In this document: positions 1 to 5,620 of the stretch, one piece after another | How positions within the stretch are numbered: position 1 is the first letter of the stretch | Layout: the number at the start of each line of letters is the position of its first letter | From: Rhodoferax sp. | GTDB lineage: Bacteria; Pseudomonadota; Gammaproteobacteria; Burkholderiales; Burkholderiaceae_C | Reading direction: 5' to 3' | DNA: 7,640 nt | Assembly (NCBI GenBank): GCA_029946045.1 | Contig: JAQSDS010000045.1 | Coordinates: forward strand, 1-7,640 | The notes under the pieces: model-generated | The model's database searches: none | What the model was told of the DNA's origin: nothing | Seen by the model: only the letters and a program-made list of their open reading frames with translations | Translations under genes and position numbers: made by a program

Positions 1-1080
1 GGCGAAACCCTGCCCCAGTTTGACAACAACCGCCGCCTGATGGTGCTGCGCCAGCCTATTGGCGTTTGTGCTGCCATCACGCCCTGGAACTTCCCCATTG
101 CCATGATCACCCGCAAGGTCGCGCCCGCGCTGGCTGCCGGTTGCACCGTGATCATCAAACCGGCCGAATTGACGCCGCTCACCGCCCTGGCTGCGGCCGA
201 ACTGGCCATTCGCGCGGGCATTCCGGCTGGCGTGCTCAACATGATCACCGCTGATGCCGACAACTCGATTGCCGTGGGCAAGGTGCTGTGCGCCAGCGAC
301 GTGGTGCGCCACATCAGCTTCACCGGCTCTACCGAAGTCGGCCGTATTTTGATGGCTCAAAGCGCGCCCACTGTCAAAAAACTCTCGCTGGAACTGGGCG
401 GCAACGCGCCCTTCATCGTGTTTGACGACGCCGACATCGACAGCGCAGTGGAAGGTGCCTTTGCCTCCAAATACCGCAACGCCGGCCAGACCTGCGTCTG
501 CTCCAACCGCCTGTACGTTCAGGCAGGTGTGTACGACGAATTTGTCACCAAATTCGCTGCCAAGGTCAAAACTGCCAAGGTCGGCAATGGCTTTGAGGAA
601 GGTGTTAACCAGGGTCCGCTGATTGAAGAAGCCGCACTGCAAAAAGTGGAGCGCCATGTACAAGACGCCGTGGCCAAAGGCGCCCGTTTGCTGGTAGGTG
701 GCAATCGCCTGGCAGGCCAGTTCTTTGAGCCGACCGTGGTGGCTGATGCCACAGCAGACATGCTCTGCGCCAAAGAGGAGACCTTTGGCCCCTTTGCCCC
801 CATCTTCAAGTTTAAGACCGAGCAGGAAGCCGTGGACGCCGCCAACAACACCGAATTTGGTCTGGCGAGCTATTTTTACAGTCGCGACGTGGGCCGTATC
901 TTCCGCGTGGCCGAGGCGCTGGAATACGGCATGGTCGGTATCAACGTGGGCATCCTGGCGACCGAGCATGTGCCGTTTGGCGGCGTCAAGCAATCCGGCC
1001 TGGGCCGCGAAGGCTCGCACCACGGCATCGACGACTACGTGGAAATCAAGTACCTGTGCCTGGGTGACATTCTGAAATAA
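1..1080 (+). CDS. gabD: Succinate-semialdehyde dehydrogenase-type aldehyde dehydrogenase, 5' end outside window
   Basis: The frame is open from base 1 to the TAA at 1078-1080, giving 359 residues. Relatives have about 480-490, so roughly 125 N-terminal residues lie off the left edge; the ATG at 40 is internal. Visible family motifs are PWNFP (substrate/cofactor pocket), FTGSTEVG (NAD(P)-binding loop), LELGG with the general-base Glu at 391-393, and GQTCVCSNR with the nucleophilic Cys at 493-495. The second Cys two residues on matches the Cys pair of the redox-switch loop described in SSADH enzymes. EETFGPFAP and [14 protein letters not shown] complete the C-terminal signature. The expected reaction is NAD(P)-dependent oxidation of succinate semialdehyde to succinate in the cytoplasm, in 4-aminobutyrate or related catabolism. 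Substrate assignment rests on overall resemblance to GabD; a related semialdehyde is possible. No partner gene is visible. Confidence 0.9.
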   Translation, partial: GETLPQFDNNRRLMVLRQPIGVCAAITPWNFPIAMITRKVAPALAAGCTVIIKPAELTPLTALAAAELAIRAGIPAGVLNMITADADNSIAVGKVLCASDVVRHISFTGSTEVGRILMAQSAPTVKKLSLELGGNAPFIVFDDADIDSAVEGAFASKYRNAGQTCVCSNRLYVQAGVYDEFVTKFAAKVKTAKVGNGFEEGVNQGPLIEEAALQKVERHVQDAVAKGARLLVGGNRLAGQFFEPTVVADATADMLCAKEETFGPFAPIFKFKTEQEAVDAANNTEFGLASYFYSRDVGRIFRVAEALEYGMVGINVGILATEHVPFGGVKQSGLGREGSHHGIDDYVEIKYLCLGDILK

Positions 1081-1207
1081 GGATAGTCGGTCAAATCCGG
1101 CAGTATTCGCCACTCCGCTAACTTGGATGACACTGCCGATGCACGCATGGCCCCCCGTCTTTGCCACTTGAGCGGGGGCCTGCAAAGATTCAACCCAGCC
1201 TAATCCG
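1081..1207. other. Short intergenic spacer with one GC-rich inverted repeat
   Basis: No gene is seen between the gabD-like stop and the peptidase remnant. At 1149-1180 the arms GGCCCCCCG and CGGGGGCC pair over 8 bp with one bulged C around a 15-nt loop. No T-tract follows on either strand, so it is at best a weak terminator for the dehydrogenase. Confidence 0.35.
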
Positions 1208-1420
1208 GTAGGTTTTTTCTTGGTTTATGACAAACCAGCTTGGCAGAAAGACCGCGGCTGTGCGAAGCGAACAGTCTCAGATGTCTCAGCGGTGGCTGAT
1301 CCAAACACGTGGGTCGCCGTTTATGCGCCGGTGAATTCGGCATCGTCATCATGGATGGTGATTGGCGGCACGAGTGTGTCTGCACCACTTATCGCCGGGA
1401 TTTACGCGGTCAATGGTGCA
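1208..1420 (+). pseudogene. S53 (sedolisin/kumamolisin) peptidase fragment, both ends missing
   Basis: The + frame here reads PAWQKDRGCAKRTVSDVSAV, then ADPNTWVAVYA, then WMVIGGTSVSAPLIAGIYAV. This matches the C-terminal part of the sedolisin catalytic domain: the DVSAVADP segment followed by the catalytic-Ser motif GTSxSAP, with the Ser codon at 1373-1375. Members are acid-active, usually exported, serine-carboxyl peptidases with a Ser-Glu-Asp triad. Only about 70 residues remain. The prodomain, the Glu and Asp of the triad and the C-terminal calcium site are absent, so it cannot be active. The TTG at 1220 is not a real start: similarity begins near it and there is no ribosome binding site. 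The match stops at about 1420, where the sequence becomes the antisense of the VIT gene fragment, although the + frame stays open by chance to 1732. Confidence 0.75.
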
Positions 1421-1702
1421 GGCTATCGCTTCTTCGTACTTGGCCCGGGCTGTGCTCCTGGCGGTGACCTCGCCGATGAGCACTTTACCGTTCATCACAA
1501 CCTCGACGTCCATCAGCACCGCGTCATGCGGCAGCGGAAAGTTGTAGGTGATTTCGGTGTTGTTGTTGCTGGCGTTGCGATAACGCTGCTGCAGGGTCAT
1601 CACCAGCAAGCGGCCCTTTACGACACCATTGGCGGTGACGCCCAGCAGCATGAGGTTTTTGCTCCCCAAGCCTACCAACTCCGCATGTCCAGATTTGCCC
1701 AT
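1421..1702 (-). pseudogene. VIT-domain protein, N-terminal fragment, 3' part deleted
   Basis: The start is the ATG at 1702-1700, preceded by GGGAG eight bases upstream (AACAGGGAGAAACAAAA leader). About 94 residues follow. They carry the hallmarks of a VIT (vault/inter-alpha-trypsin) domain: the KGRLLVMTLQQRYRN strand, the NFPLP motif at residues 54-58, and GEVTARSTARAKYEEAIA at 77-94, which matches the usual GEV...A...YEEA signature. Complete proteins usually continue for several hundred residues with a von Willebrand factor A domain, and many are exported or membrane-linked. Here the family match ends at AIA, exactly where the S53 peptidase remnant begins on the other strand; the frame then runs on through unrelated antisense codons to 1349. 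The gene is 40 bp downstream of the MerR gene and co-oriented with it, so the two probably formed an operon. No signal peptide is evident. Confidence 0.72.
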
Positions 1703-1742
1703 TTTTGTTTCTCCCTGTTTGCTGATGTGTGACAACTGAAAA

Positions 1743-2177
1743 CTATTCCTGAGCGCCCAGGTCTGTGGATTCACCAGACACGATGGCGGCATAAAGCGCC
1801 ATCACACCCTTGGCAAACGCCCGGATCTGTTCGGGTGACAACTGTGCCCGAGACGGCTCTATAACCACCTCCAGACCATCTGCGACAAAGAGATGACTGC
1901 AGACTTCAATTGCGCCAGCCGCTTTTGGTTTCGCGGGGACAGCCGACTCTTGGCCATGGAGCAGGTCCCGAATCCGTTCAAGGGATACGCCTGCGGCCGT
2001 CCACTTCTTGACGAGTAACAGTTGCTCCAGCTGCCTGGCACCGTAACGCGCTGCGCGGGTCTCACCAACGGGGCGATCAACAAGGCCGTTTTGTACGTAA
2101 TAGCGAACGGTGCGAACAGGCATGTCTGCAAGAACGCAAAGCTCGTTAAGCGTGTGCTGAACCGGTGAATCTGACAT
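1743..2177 (-). CDS. MerR-family transcriptional regulator
   Basis: This 144-residue protein begins at the ATG at 2177-2175. An N-terminal winged-helix DNA-binding domain occupies about residues 8-75: TLNELCVLADMPVRTVRYYV is the helix-turn-helix, followed by NGLVDRP and a second helix pair ending ERIRDLLHG. Residues 78-89 are an Ala/Pro/Lys linker and 90-144 a short effector region (VCSHLFVADGLEVVIEPS, then an amphipathic helix). The usual metal-binding Cys cluster of MerR/CueR/ZntR types is not seen, so the inducer is unknown. The ribosome binding site is weak (AAAAAGA). It is followed after 40 bp by the VIT-domain fragment in the same direction, so it probably controlled its own transcript and the VIT gene, most of which is now lost. 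The reading frame looks complete. Confidence 0.85.
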   Translation of the reverse strand: MSDSPVQHTLNELCVLADMPVRTVRYYVQNGLVDRPVGETRAARYGARQLEQLLLVKKWTAAGVSLERIRDLLHGQESAVPAKPKAAGAIEVCSHLFVADGLEVVIEPSRAQLSPEQIRAFAKGVMALYAAIVSGESTDLGAQE

Positions 2178-2194
2178 GAAATCTTTTTAAGCCA

Positions 2195-2240
2195 TTTGTT
2201 TGATACATCATTAGTGTACATATCTTGTGAGCGAATGCAA
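2195..2240 (-). promoter_or_regulatory. Possible promoter and operator region for the MerR gene
   Basis: Read on the - strand, TTGCAT is followed after 16 bases by TACACT, an acceptable sigma-70 -35/-10 pair directly upstream of the MerR start. The -10 region overlaps an imperfect dyad (TACATCATTAGTGTA on +), the kind of site where a MerR protein would bind. This rests on pattern matching only. Confidence 0.3.
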
Positions 2241-2315
2241 GTCATTTTTTTGTCTCCTGTTAAATTGATGGCGGTGAACCGATACGGTCAAATGGAAATA
2301 TGGGTTAGTTGACGT

Positions 2316-2699
2316 TTACAGCATCTGATGGCTACTACTGCGTCCGGGGCGAAGCGATGACAGGCTCAAGTCGCGCGGCACCCGCCGGAAGCGGTGTCCG
2401 GTAGTGATGACCACACCGTCGGAGTCAATGACGGCGTATAGCTTGCGAGCATGAGACGCCTTGGTATGGATGCTGCGAGATTCAAAGCGGCTCAGATCCT
2501 CAATAGCTCGGCTATCAAAGGTGACCACATTGCAGCCTTTGTGGTCAGGCTCATGATGTCCGTAGGTCAGTAGACAGTCCAGCACCTCACGCTGCACACC
2601 ACGTTGTTGGACCCGTATGGCTGCATGGCGGGTCAGTTGGAACGACGCGTGGTCCGAATGGTCCCCGCCATAGGAAGAAGAGAAGGAATAGGACGCCAT
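2316..2699 (-). CDS. Small DUF4258-like protein divergent from the WYL regulator
   Basis: 127 residues, starting at the ATG at 2699-2697 with AAAGGGG six bases upstream. Residues 1-20 are Ser/Asp/His-rich and look disordered. Residues 21-109 form a compact domain: LTRHAAIRVQQRGV at 22-35, a helix to about 46, a Gly/His turn, strand NVVTFDS at 57-63, and a final hairpin LYAVIDSDGVVITTGHRFRR at 87-106. The pattern 'H A x x R x x x R G V', then a strand, then 'V x V I T T x x R' resembles the DUF4258 fold group of small RNase/toxin-like domains, but the match is by eye and no catalytic residue can be claimed. A Ser/Arg-rich tail (110-127) ends the protein. There are no membrane segments or signal peptide. 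It shares a 113-bp regulatory region with the WYL regulator and is probably controlled by it. It may be an antitoxin partner, an RNA-processing factor or a structural protein; I cannot say which. Confidence 0.65.
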   Translation of the reverse strand: MASYSFSSSYGGDHSDHASFQLTRHAAIRVQQRGVQREVLDCLLTYGHHEPDHKGCNVVTFDSRAIEDLSRFESRSIHTKASHARKLYAVIDSDGVVITTGHRFRRVPRDLSLSSLRPGRSSSHQML

Positions 2700-2708
2700 A
2701 ACTTACCC

Positions 2709-2783
2709 CTTTGTGATGTTGATGATTTATTATTTGCCCCATGTAGCTCAAGGCGTGAGCCACATAAATTTTTTTTCACAAAG
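2709..2783. repeat. Outer inverted repeat flanking the operator
   Basis: CTTTGTGA at 2709-2716 and TCACAAAG at 2776-2783 are perfect 8-bp inverted copies 59 bp apart. They bracket the 25-bp dyad, and each lies close to one of the two divergent gene starts. They could be secondary regulator half-sites, but an 8-bp match can also arise by chance. Confidence 0.3.
2741..2765. promoter_or_regulatory. 25-bp dyad, probable operator between the divergent genes
   Basis: The arms ATGTAGCTCA (2741-2750) and TGAGCCACAT (2756-2765) are complementary at 9 of 10 positions around the centre AGGCG. The site is central in the intergenic region. On the - strand, TTGAGC within it could serve as a -35 with TAAATC 16 bases downstream as the -10 for the small gene, so binding would block that promoter. 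The natural candidate ligand is the adjacent WYL regulator. Confidence 0.5.
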
Positions 2784-2812
2784 TTTTGAGAAACGGGTCC
2801 AACGGAGGTTGC

Positions 2813-3802
2813 ATGGATAGAACCGAGCGCTTTTACAAGATTGACAACTTGCTGCAGGTCAATGCGGTCGTACCGATTGGACGGTTTCTGGCCGAGTTGG
2901 AGATCTCCAAAGCGACCTTCAAGCGTGACATCGAGTACATGCGCGACCGGCTGAATGCGCCAATCTCGTGGAGCAAGGCCGACGGCGGTTACCGCTATGT
3001 CTCAGGCAACAAGACCCAGCAGCAGTCTTTGCCGGGTTTGTGGTTCAACTCCAGCGAAGCCTATGCACTGCTGATGATGCAGGCCTTGCTGTCAGAGATG
3101 CAGCCGGGTTTGCTTGGGCCGCACATCGAACCCTTGAAAGCCCGTCTAAGAGCGGTTATTGAAGCTGGCAGCCATGCGGCGGGTGATGTTGAAAGCCGGG
3201 TGAAGTTGCTGACGGTGGCGGCTCGGCCGGTGCCAGACAAGAACTTTGAAGTGGTGGCGGCTGCACTGTTGCGCCAGCAAAGGCTGCAGATCAGCTATTA
3301 CAGCCGGGTGCGCGACGATGTGAGTGAGCGTGAGGTGTCGCCGCAATTACTGATTCATTACCGTGGCAACTGGTACTTGGGGGCCTGGTGCCACAAGCAA
3401 AATGCCATGCGTTCGTTTGCCATGGATGCCATTCAAATGGTGACGGTGCTGACGAAGGCCAGCAGAGCCATGCCCAAGAAAGAAATCGATGGCTTTATCG
3501 GACAAGGCTATGGGATTTTTGCGGGATCCAGTGTGACCTGGGCCAAACTGCGGTTCTCGCCGGAGCGGGCACGCTGGGTTTCACGGGAATTGTGGCACCC
3601 GCAGCAGAGAATCACACAAGAGAGCGACGGTGGGCTGATTCTGGAGCTGCCATTTACCGACATCCGGGAGCTGACAATGGACATTCTGCGCCAGGGAAGG
3701 CATGTGGAGGTGCTGGAGCCGAAGGCATTGCGGGATGAAGTGCTGAATGAATTGCGGGGGGCGATTCAACAGTACCAGTCGCCCCACCCTGCGCGACAAT
3801 AA
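2813..3802 (+). CDS. WYL-domain transcriptional regulator (DeoR-type HTH)
   Basis: I place the start at the ATG at 2813, four bases after GGAGG (2804-2808); a TTG at 2786 in the same frame lacks such a site. The protein has 329 residues, normal for the family. An N-terminal winged helix-turn-helix covers about residues 1-65 (GRFLAELEISKATFKRDIEYMRDRL is the recognition region, split here by description only at its helices). A linker helix follows, then the WYL domain at about 150-205 with ISYYSR, SPQLLIHYRGNWYLGAW (Trp187-Tyr188-Leu189) and MRSFAMDAIQ. The C-terminal WCX-type extension follows to the end. WYL domains sense nucleotides or nucleic acids, and such regulators often control phage-defence, DNA-damage or RNA-repair genes (BrxR/CapW, PafBC and similar). 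It is divergent from the DUF4258-like gene and probably represses the shared promoter region. No effector operon is left downstream. Confidence 0.88.
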   Translation: MDRTERFYKIDNLLQVNAVVPIGRFLAELEISKATFKRDIEYMRDRLNAPISWSKADGGYRYVSGNKTQQQSLPGLWFNSSEAYALLMMQALLSEMQPGLLGPHIEPLKARLRAVIEAGSHAAGDVESRVKLLTVAARPVPDKNFEVVAAALLRQQRLQISYYSRVRDDVSEREVSPQLLIHYRGNWYLGAWCHKQNAMRSFAMDAIQMVTVLTKASRAMPKKEIDGFIGQGYGIFAGSSVTWAKLRFSPERARWVSRELWHPQQRITQESDGGLILELPFTDIRELTMDILRQGRHVEVLEPKALRDEVLNELRGAIQQYQSPHPARQ

Positions 3803-3869
3803 TTTTACGATGGGTATACCAATGTTCGTCAAGTCAAGCGAAGCGCGAGGTGATTGATTACCTGAGGGT

Positions 3870-3888
3870 CTCGGGGCAGCGCCCTGAG
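3870..3888 (+). terminator. Possible weak terminator hairpin after the WYL gene
   Basis: CTCGGGGC and GCCCTGAG pair over 8 bp, one pair being G-U, around the loop AGC, 68 bp after the WYL stop. A T-run (TTTTT) comes only about 20 bases later, so the hairpin is not a canonical intrinsic terminator. Confidence 0.3.
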
Positions 3889-3970
3889 CAGGGGGCCGTT
3901 GCCAAGTTTTTAGCGAAGCAGATAACGTGGGCACAAGGCCCTTACCCTGCACACTGAGATTCTGCTTTTC

Positions 3971-4303
3971 CCATGCTGTTGGTGAATTGGTGCTCCTGTC
4001 AGCACGACTGTCATTGAATTTTGGGTTGCCTGTGAGGTTGCGTGTCGCGGACCATTTGCCAACATTGAATCACCTGTCACTACGCGTGTTGCGCCTGCTA
4101 TGGCCACAGTCGTGCCGCCTGCCAATGCCATAACGTGCAACCAGCACGCACAGAGTTGCCATTGGCATGCCGATGTTGAATTGAATCTCCTGTCAGCACG
4201 GTATTGGTGGAATTTGGTTTGCCTGTCGGATAACCTGTCGCCGACCAATAGATCAATTGATTCGCCTGTCAACTTGCGTGCCGTGACTTCTCATTCGGCC
4301 ACA
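3971..4303. repeat. Diverged direct duplication, two ~138-bp copies with a ~193-bp period
   Basis: Copy 1 (3971-4108) and copy 2 (4165-4303) align along their length with a few 1-2 bp gaps and about two-thirds identity by hand. Anchors are CATGC (offset 194), the identical 14-mer CTCCTGTCAGCACG at 3993 and 4187 (offset 194), GCCTGT at 4028 and 4221 (193), CCTGTC at 4073 and 4265 (192), and GGCCACA at 4102 and 4297 (195). Inside each copy a shorter motif recurs three times, roughly TTGAAT-n-CCTGTC, giving six degenerate units. The 56-bp spacer between copies has its own inverted repeat, TGCCAATG at 4120-4127 and CATTGGCA at 4160-4167. Origin and role are unknown. Confidence 0.65.
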
Positions 4304-4326
4304 ATGGTAGTGGGTTTTCCATAGCT

Positions 4327-4357
4327 GAATGTCGGCTTCGCTGGGAAGCGGTCTTTC
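4327..4357. repeat. Imperfect hairpin element left of the IS30 element
   Basis: GAATGTCGGCTTC (4327-4339) and GAAGCGGTCTTTC (4345-4357) are inverted copies with three mismatches around a 5-nt centre. The right arm resembles AAAGCAGTCTTTC at 5685-5697 beyond the IS, suggesting a small repeat family present on both sides of the insertion. Confidence 0.45.
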
Positions 4358-4384
4358 GACTGTTCAGGTTGAATTGCGGCAGTG

Positions 4385-4412
4385 GGCCTTGAATTCAACC
4401 GGTCGATGCAAC
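4385..4412. repeat. IS30 left inverted repeat (IRL)
   Basis: The 28-bp end begins GGCCTTGAATTC and finishes GTCGATGCAAC. Its reverse complement matches 5593-5620 at 27 of 28 positions; the mismatch is the A at 4392. Confidence 0.9.
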
Positions 4413-4448
4413 ACACTAGAAACTGCATAAGCAGAAGGAGTGTTGCAA

Positions 4449-5609
4449 ATGAAGCAAAGACCACGGATCTATTACACCCAGACCCAGAAAGCTTTGATGT
4501 GGGAGCGCTGGAAGAAAGGTGAATCCCTTCAACAGATAGCCCAGTTGTTTGATCGGAATCACGGATCTGTACGCGGGATACTTGCTGAGACCGGTGGCAT
4601 ACGCCCGCCAGAGCGTTGCCGCTCAAGACTGGCGTTGACATTCGCTGAACGGGAGGAAATATCACGCGCTGTCGTGGCGGGTCAGTCAATCCGCTCAATC
4701 GCAATACTTCTCGGGCGAGCACCATCAACCATCAGCCGCGAGATCAACCGCAATGGTGGTGCCGGGTGCTACCGGGCAACACATGCAGACCAGGCTGCCT
4801 GGGATCGGGCACTTCGCCCCAAGACTTGTAAACTGGTGGCGAACAGAAAGCTGGCGAACCTCGTGGCTGGTAAGCTTCAATGCCAGTGGTCGCCACAGCA
4901 AATTGCTGGATGGCTCAAGCATGCTTATGCGGACGACGAGAATTCTCAGGTGTCACACGAAACAGTCTATCGAAGTCTCTTCATTCAGGCTCGTGGCGCC
5001 CTGAAGAAAGAGTTGCTGCAACATTTGAGGCGCAGCCGGGCGATGCGTCGTTCGCGTCATCACACCCAAAAAACAGAAAATCACGGCAAGATCGTTGGCG
5101 CGGTATCCATCAGCGAAAGACCGGCTGCGGTTGAAGATCGAGCAGTACCAGGGCACTGGGAGGGAGACTTGCTGTTTGGGTGCATCAACACGCAGATTGC
5201 AACCCTCGTTGAGCGTCATACACGCTACGTGATGCTGGTAAAGGTTGCCGGCAAAGACACTGAAACTGTGGTCAACGCGTTGATCAAAAACGCTCGCAAG
5301 ATGCCTCAGGAACTCTACAAGTCGTTGACCTGGGATCGGGGTCATGAGATGGCCGACCACAAGCGCTTCACATTGGCCACAGACATCAGTGTTTACTTCT
5401 GCGATCCCCACAGTCCTTGGCAGCGCGGGAGCAATGAAAACACGAACGGGCTGTTGAGACAGTATTTCCCCAAGGGAATCGATATTTCGAATTACTCGCA
5501 GGCACAACTAAATGCAGTGGCAAGAAAACTGAACGAACGCCCAAGGAAAACTCTAAACTACGAAACGCCTGCTGAACGATTCAGCCAACTCGTTGCATCG
5601 ACCGGTTGA
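4449..5609 (+). CDS. IS30-family transposase
   Basis: 386 residues. The ATG at 4449 is chosen because AGAAGGAG (4433-4440) lies eight bases upstream; a GTG at 4440 falls inside that site. The N-terminus holds two helix-turn-helix regions: residues about 14-45 (WKKGESLQQIAQLFDRNHGS) and about 60-95 (EREEISRAVV to APSTISREINRNGG), the latter being the IS30 HTH_38 type that binds the inverted repeats. The rve-like catalytic domain has all three acidic residues: Asp240 in GHWEGDLLFG, Asp296 in TWDRGHEM, and Glu330 in the PWQRGSNENTNGLLRQYFPKG region (helix of the family signature), with 33 residues between the last two as usual. It catalyses excision and insertion of the element through circular intermediates. 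Length and motifs are complete, so it is probably functional. Confidence 0.95.
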   Translation: MKQRPRIYYTQTQKALMWERWKKGESLQQIAQLFDRNHGSVRGILAETGGIRPPERCRSRLALTFAEREEISRAVVAGQSIRSIAILLGRAPSTISREINRNGGAGCYRATHADQAAWDRALRPKTCKLVANRKLANLVAGKLQCQWSPQQIAGWLKHAYADDENSQVSHETVYRSLFIQARGALKKELLQHLRRSRAMRRSRHHTQKTENHGKIVGAVSISERPAAVEDRAVPGHWEGDLLFGCINTQIATLVERHTRYVMLVKVAGKDTETVVNALIKNARKMPQELYKSLTWDRGHEMADHKRFTLATDISVYFCDPHSPWQRGSNENTNGLLRQYFPKGIDISNYSQAQLNAVARKLNERPRKTLNYETPAERFSQLVASTG

Positions 5610-5620
5610 ATCCAAGGCCA
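5593..5620. repeat. IS30 right inverted repeat (IRR)
   Basis: Begins GTTGCATCGAC and ends ATCCAAGGCC, the inverse of the left end with one mismatch. The last codons and stop of the transposase overlap it. Directly outside lies the perfect 6+6 palindrome AGTACC-G-GGTACT (5621-5633). Confidence 0.9.

Larger units (their letters stand above)
3803..4383. other. Gene-free 581-bp stretch containing diverged repeats
   Basis: No frame on either strand has both a ribosome binding site and a recognisable product. The longest - frame (4272-3910) has no homology I recognise and its two halves mirror the DNA duplication, so it is better explained as repeat sequence. The content is a weak hairpin near the WYL stop, the 193-bp-period duplication, and the hairpin element at 4327-4357 just left of the IS30 element. 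Confidence 0.6.
4384..5620 (+). mobile_element. Complete IS30-family insertion sequence (about 1.24 kb)
   Basis: The element is bounded by 28-bp inverted repeats with a single mismatch and contains one full-length DDE transposase gene filling almost the whole length, as expected for IS30. AGT occurs immediately outside both ends (4381-4383 and 5621-5623) and could be the short target duplication typical of the family, if base 4384 belongs to the element. The transposase stop lies inside the right inverted repeat. There are no frameshifts or internal stops, so the copy looks recent and potentially active. It sits in gene-free DNA and breaks no visible gene. Confidence 0.9.

Noticed and set aside
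1149..1180. Intrinsic terminator after the dehydrogenase
   Set aside because: The hairpin has a long loop and no T-tract on either strand, so I list it only as a weak inverted repeat.
1424..1732. Extension of the + peptidase frame beyond the join
   Set aside because: These codons are the complement of the VIT gene and the MerR-VIT spacer; the open frame is chance.
1859..2245. 128-codon frame on - as a real protein gene
   Set aside because: Despite a good start signal, it mostly overlaps MerR out of frame and has no plausible domain. It is kept only as a finding about a possible lost gene start.
3910..4272. 120-codon frame on - in the repeat region
   Set aside because: No ribosome binding site is evident and the halves simply reflect the DNA duplication, with reading-frame drift between copies.
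3971..4303. CRISPR array
   Set aside because: The recurring units vary in length and sequence, spacing is irregular, and the copies are only about two-thirds identical. No cas gene is present.
3971..4303. Integron attC sites in the repeat region
   Set aside because: The core sites GTTRRRY/RYYYAAC are not seen in the right order and no integrase or cassette gene is nearby.
4953..5507. 184-codon frame on - inside the IS30 transposase
   Set aside because: It is antisense to the conserved catalytic region of the transposase, has no ribosome binding site and no recognisable domain.
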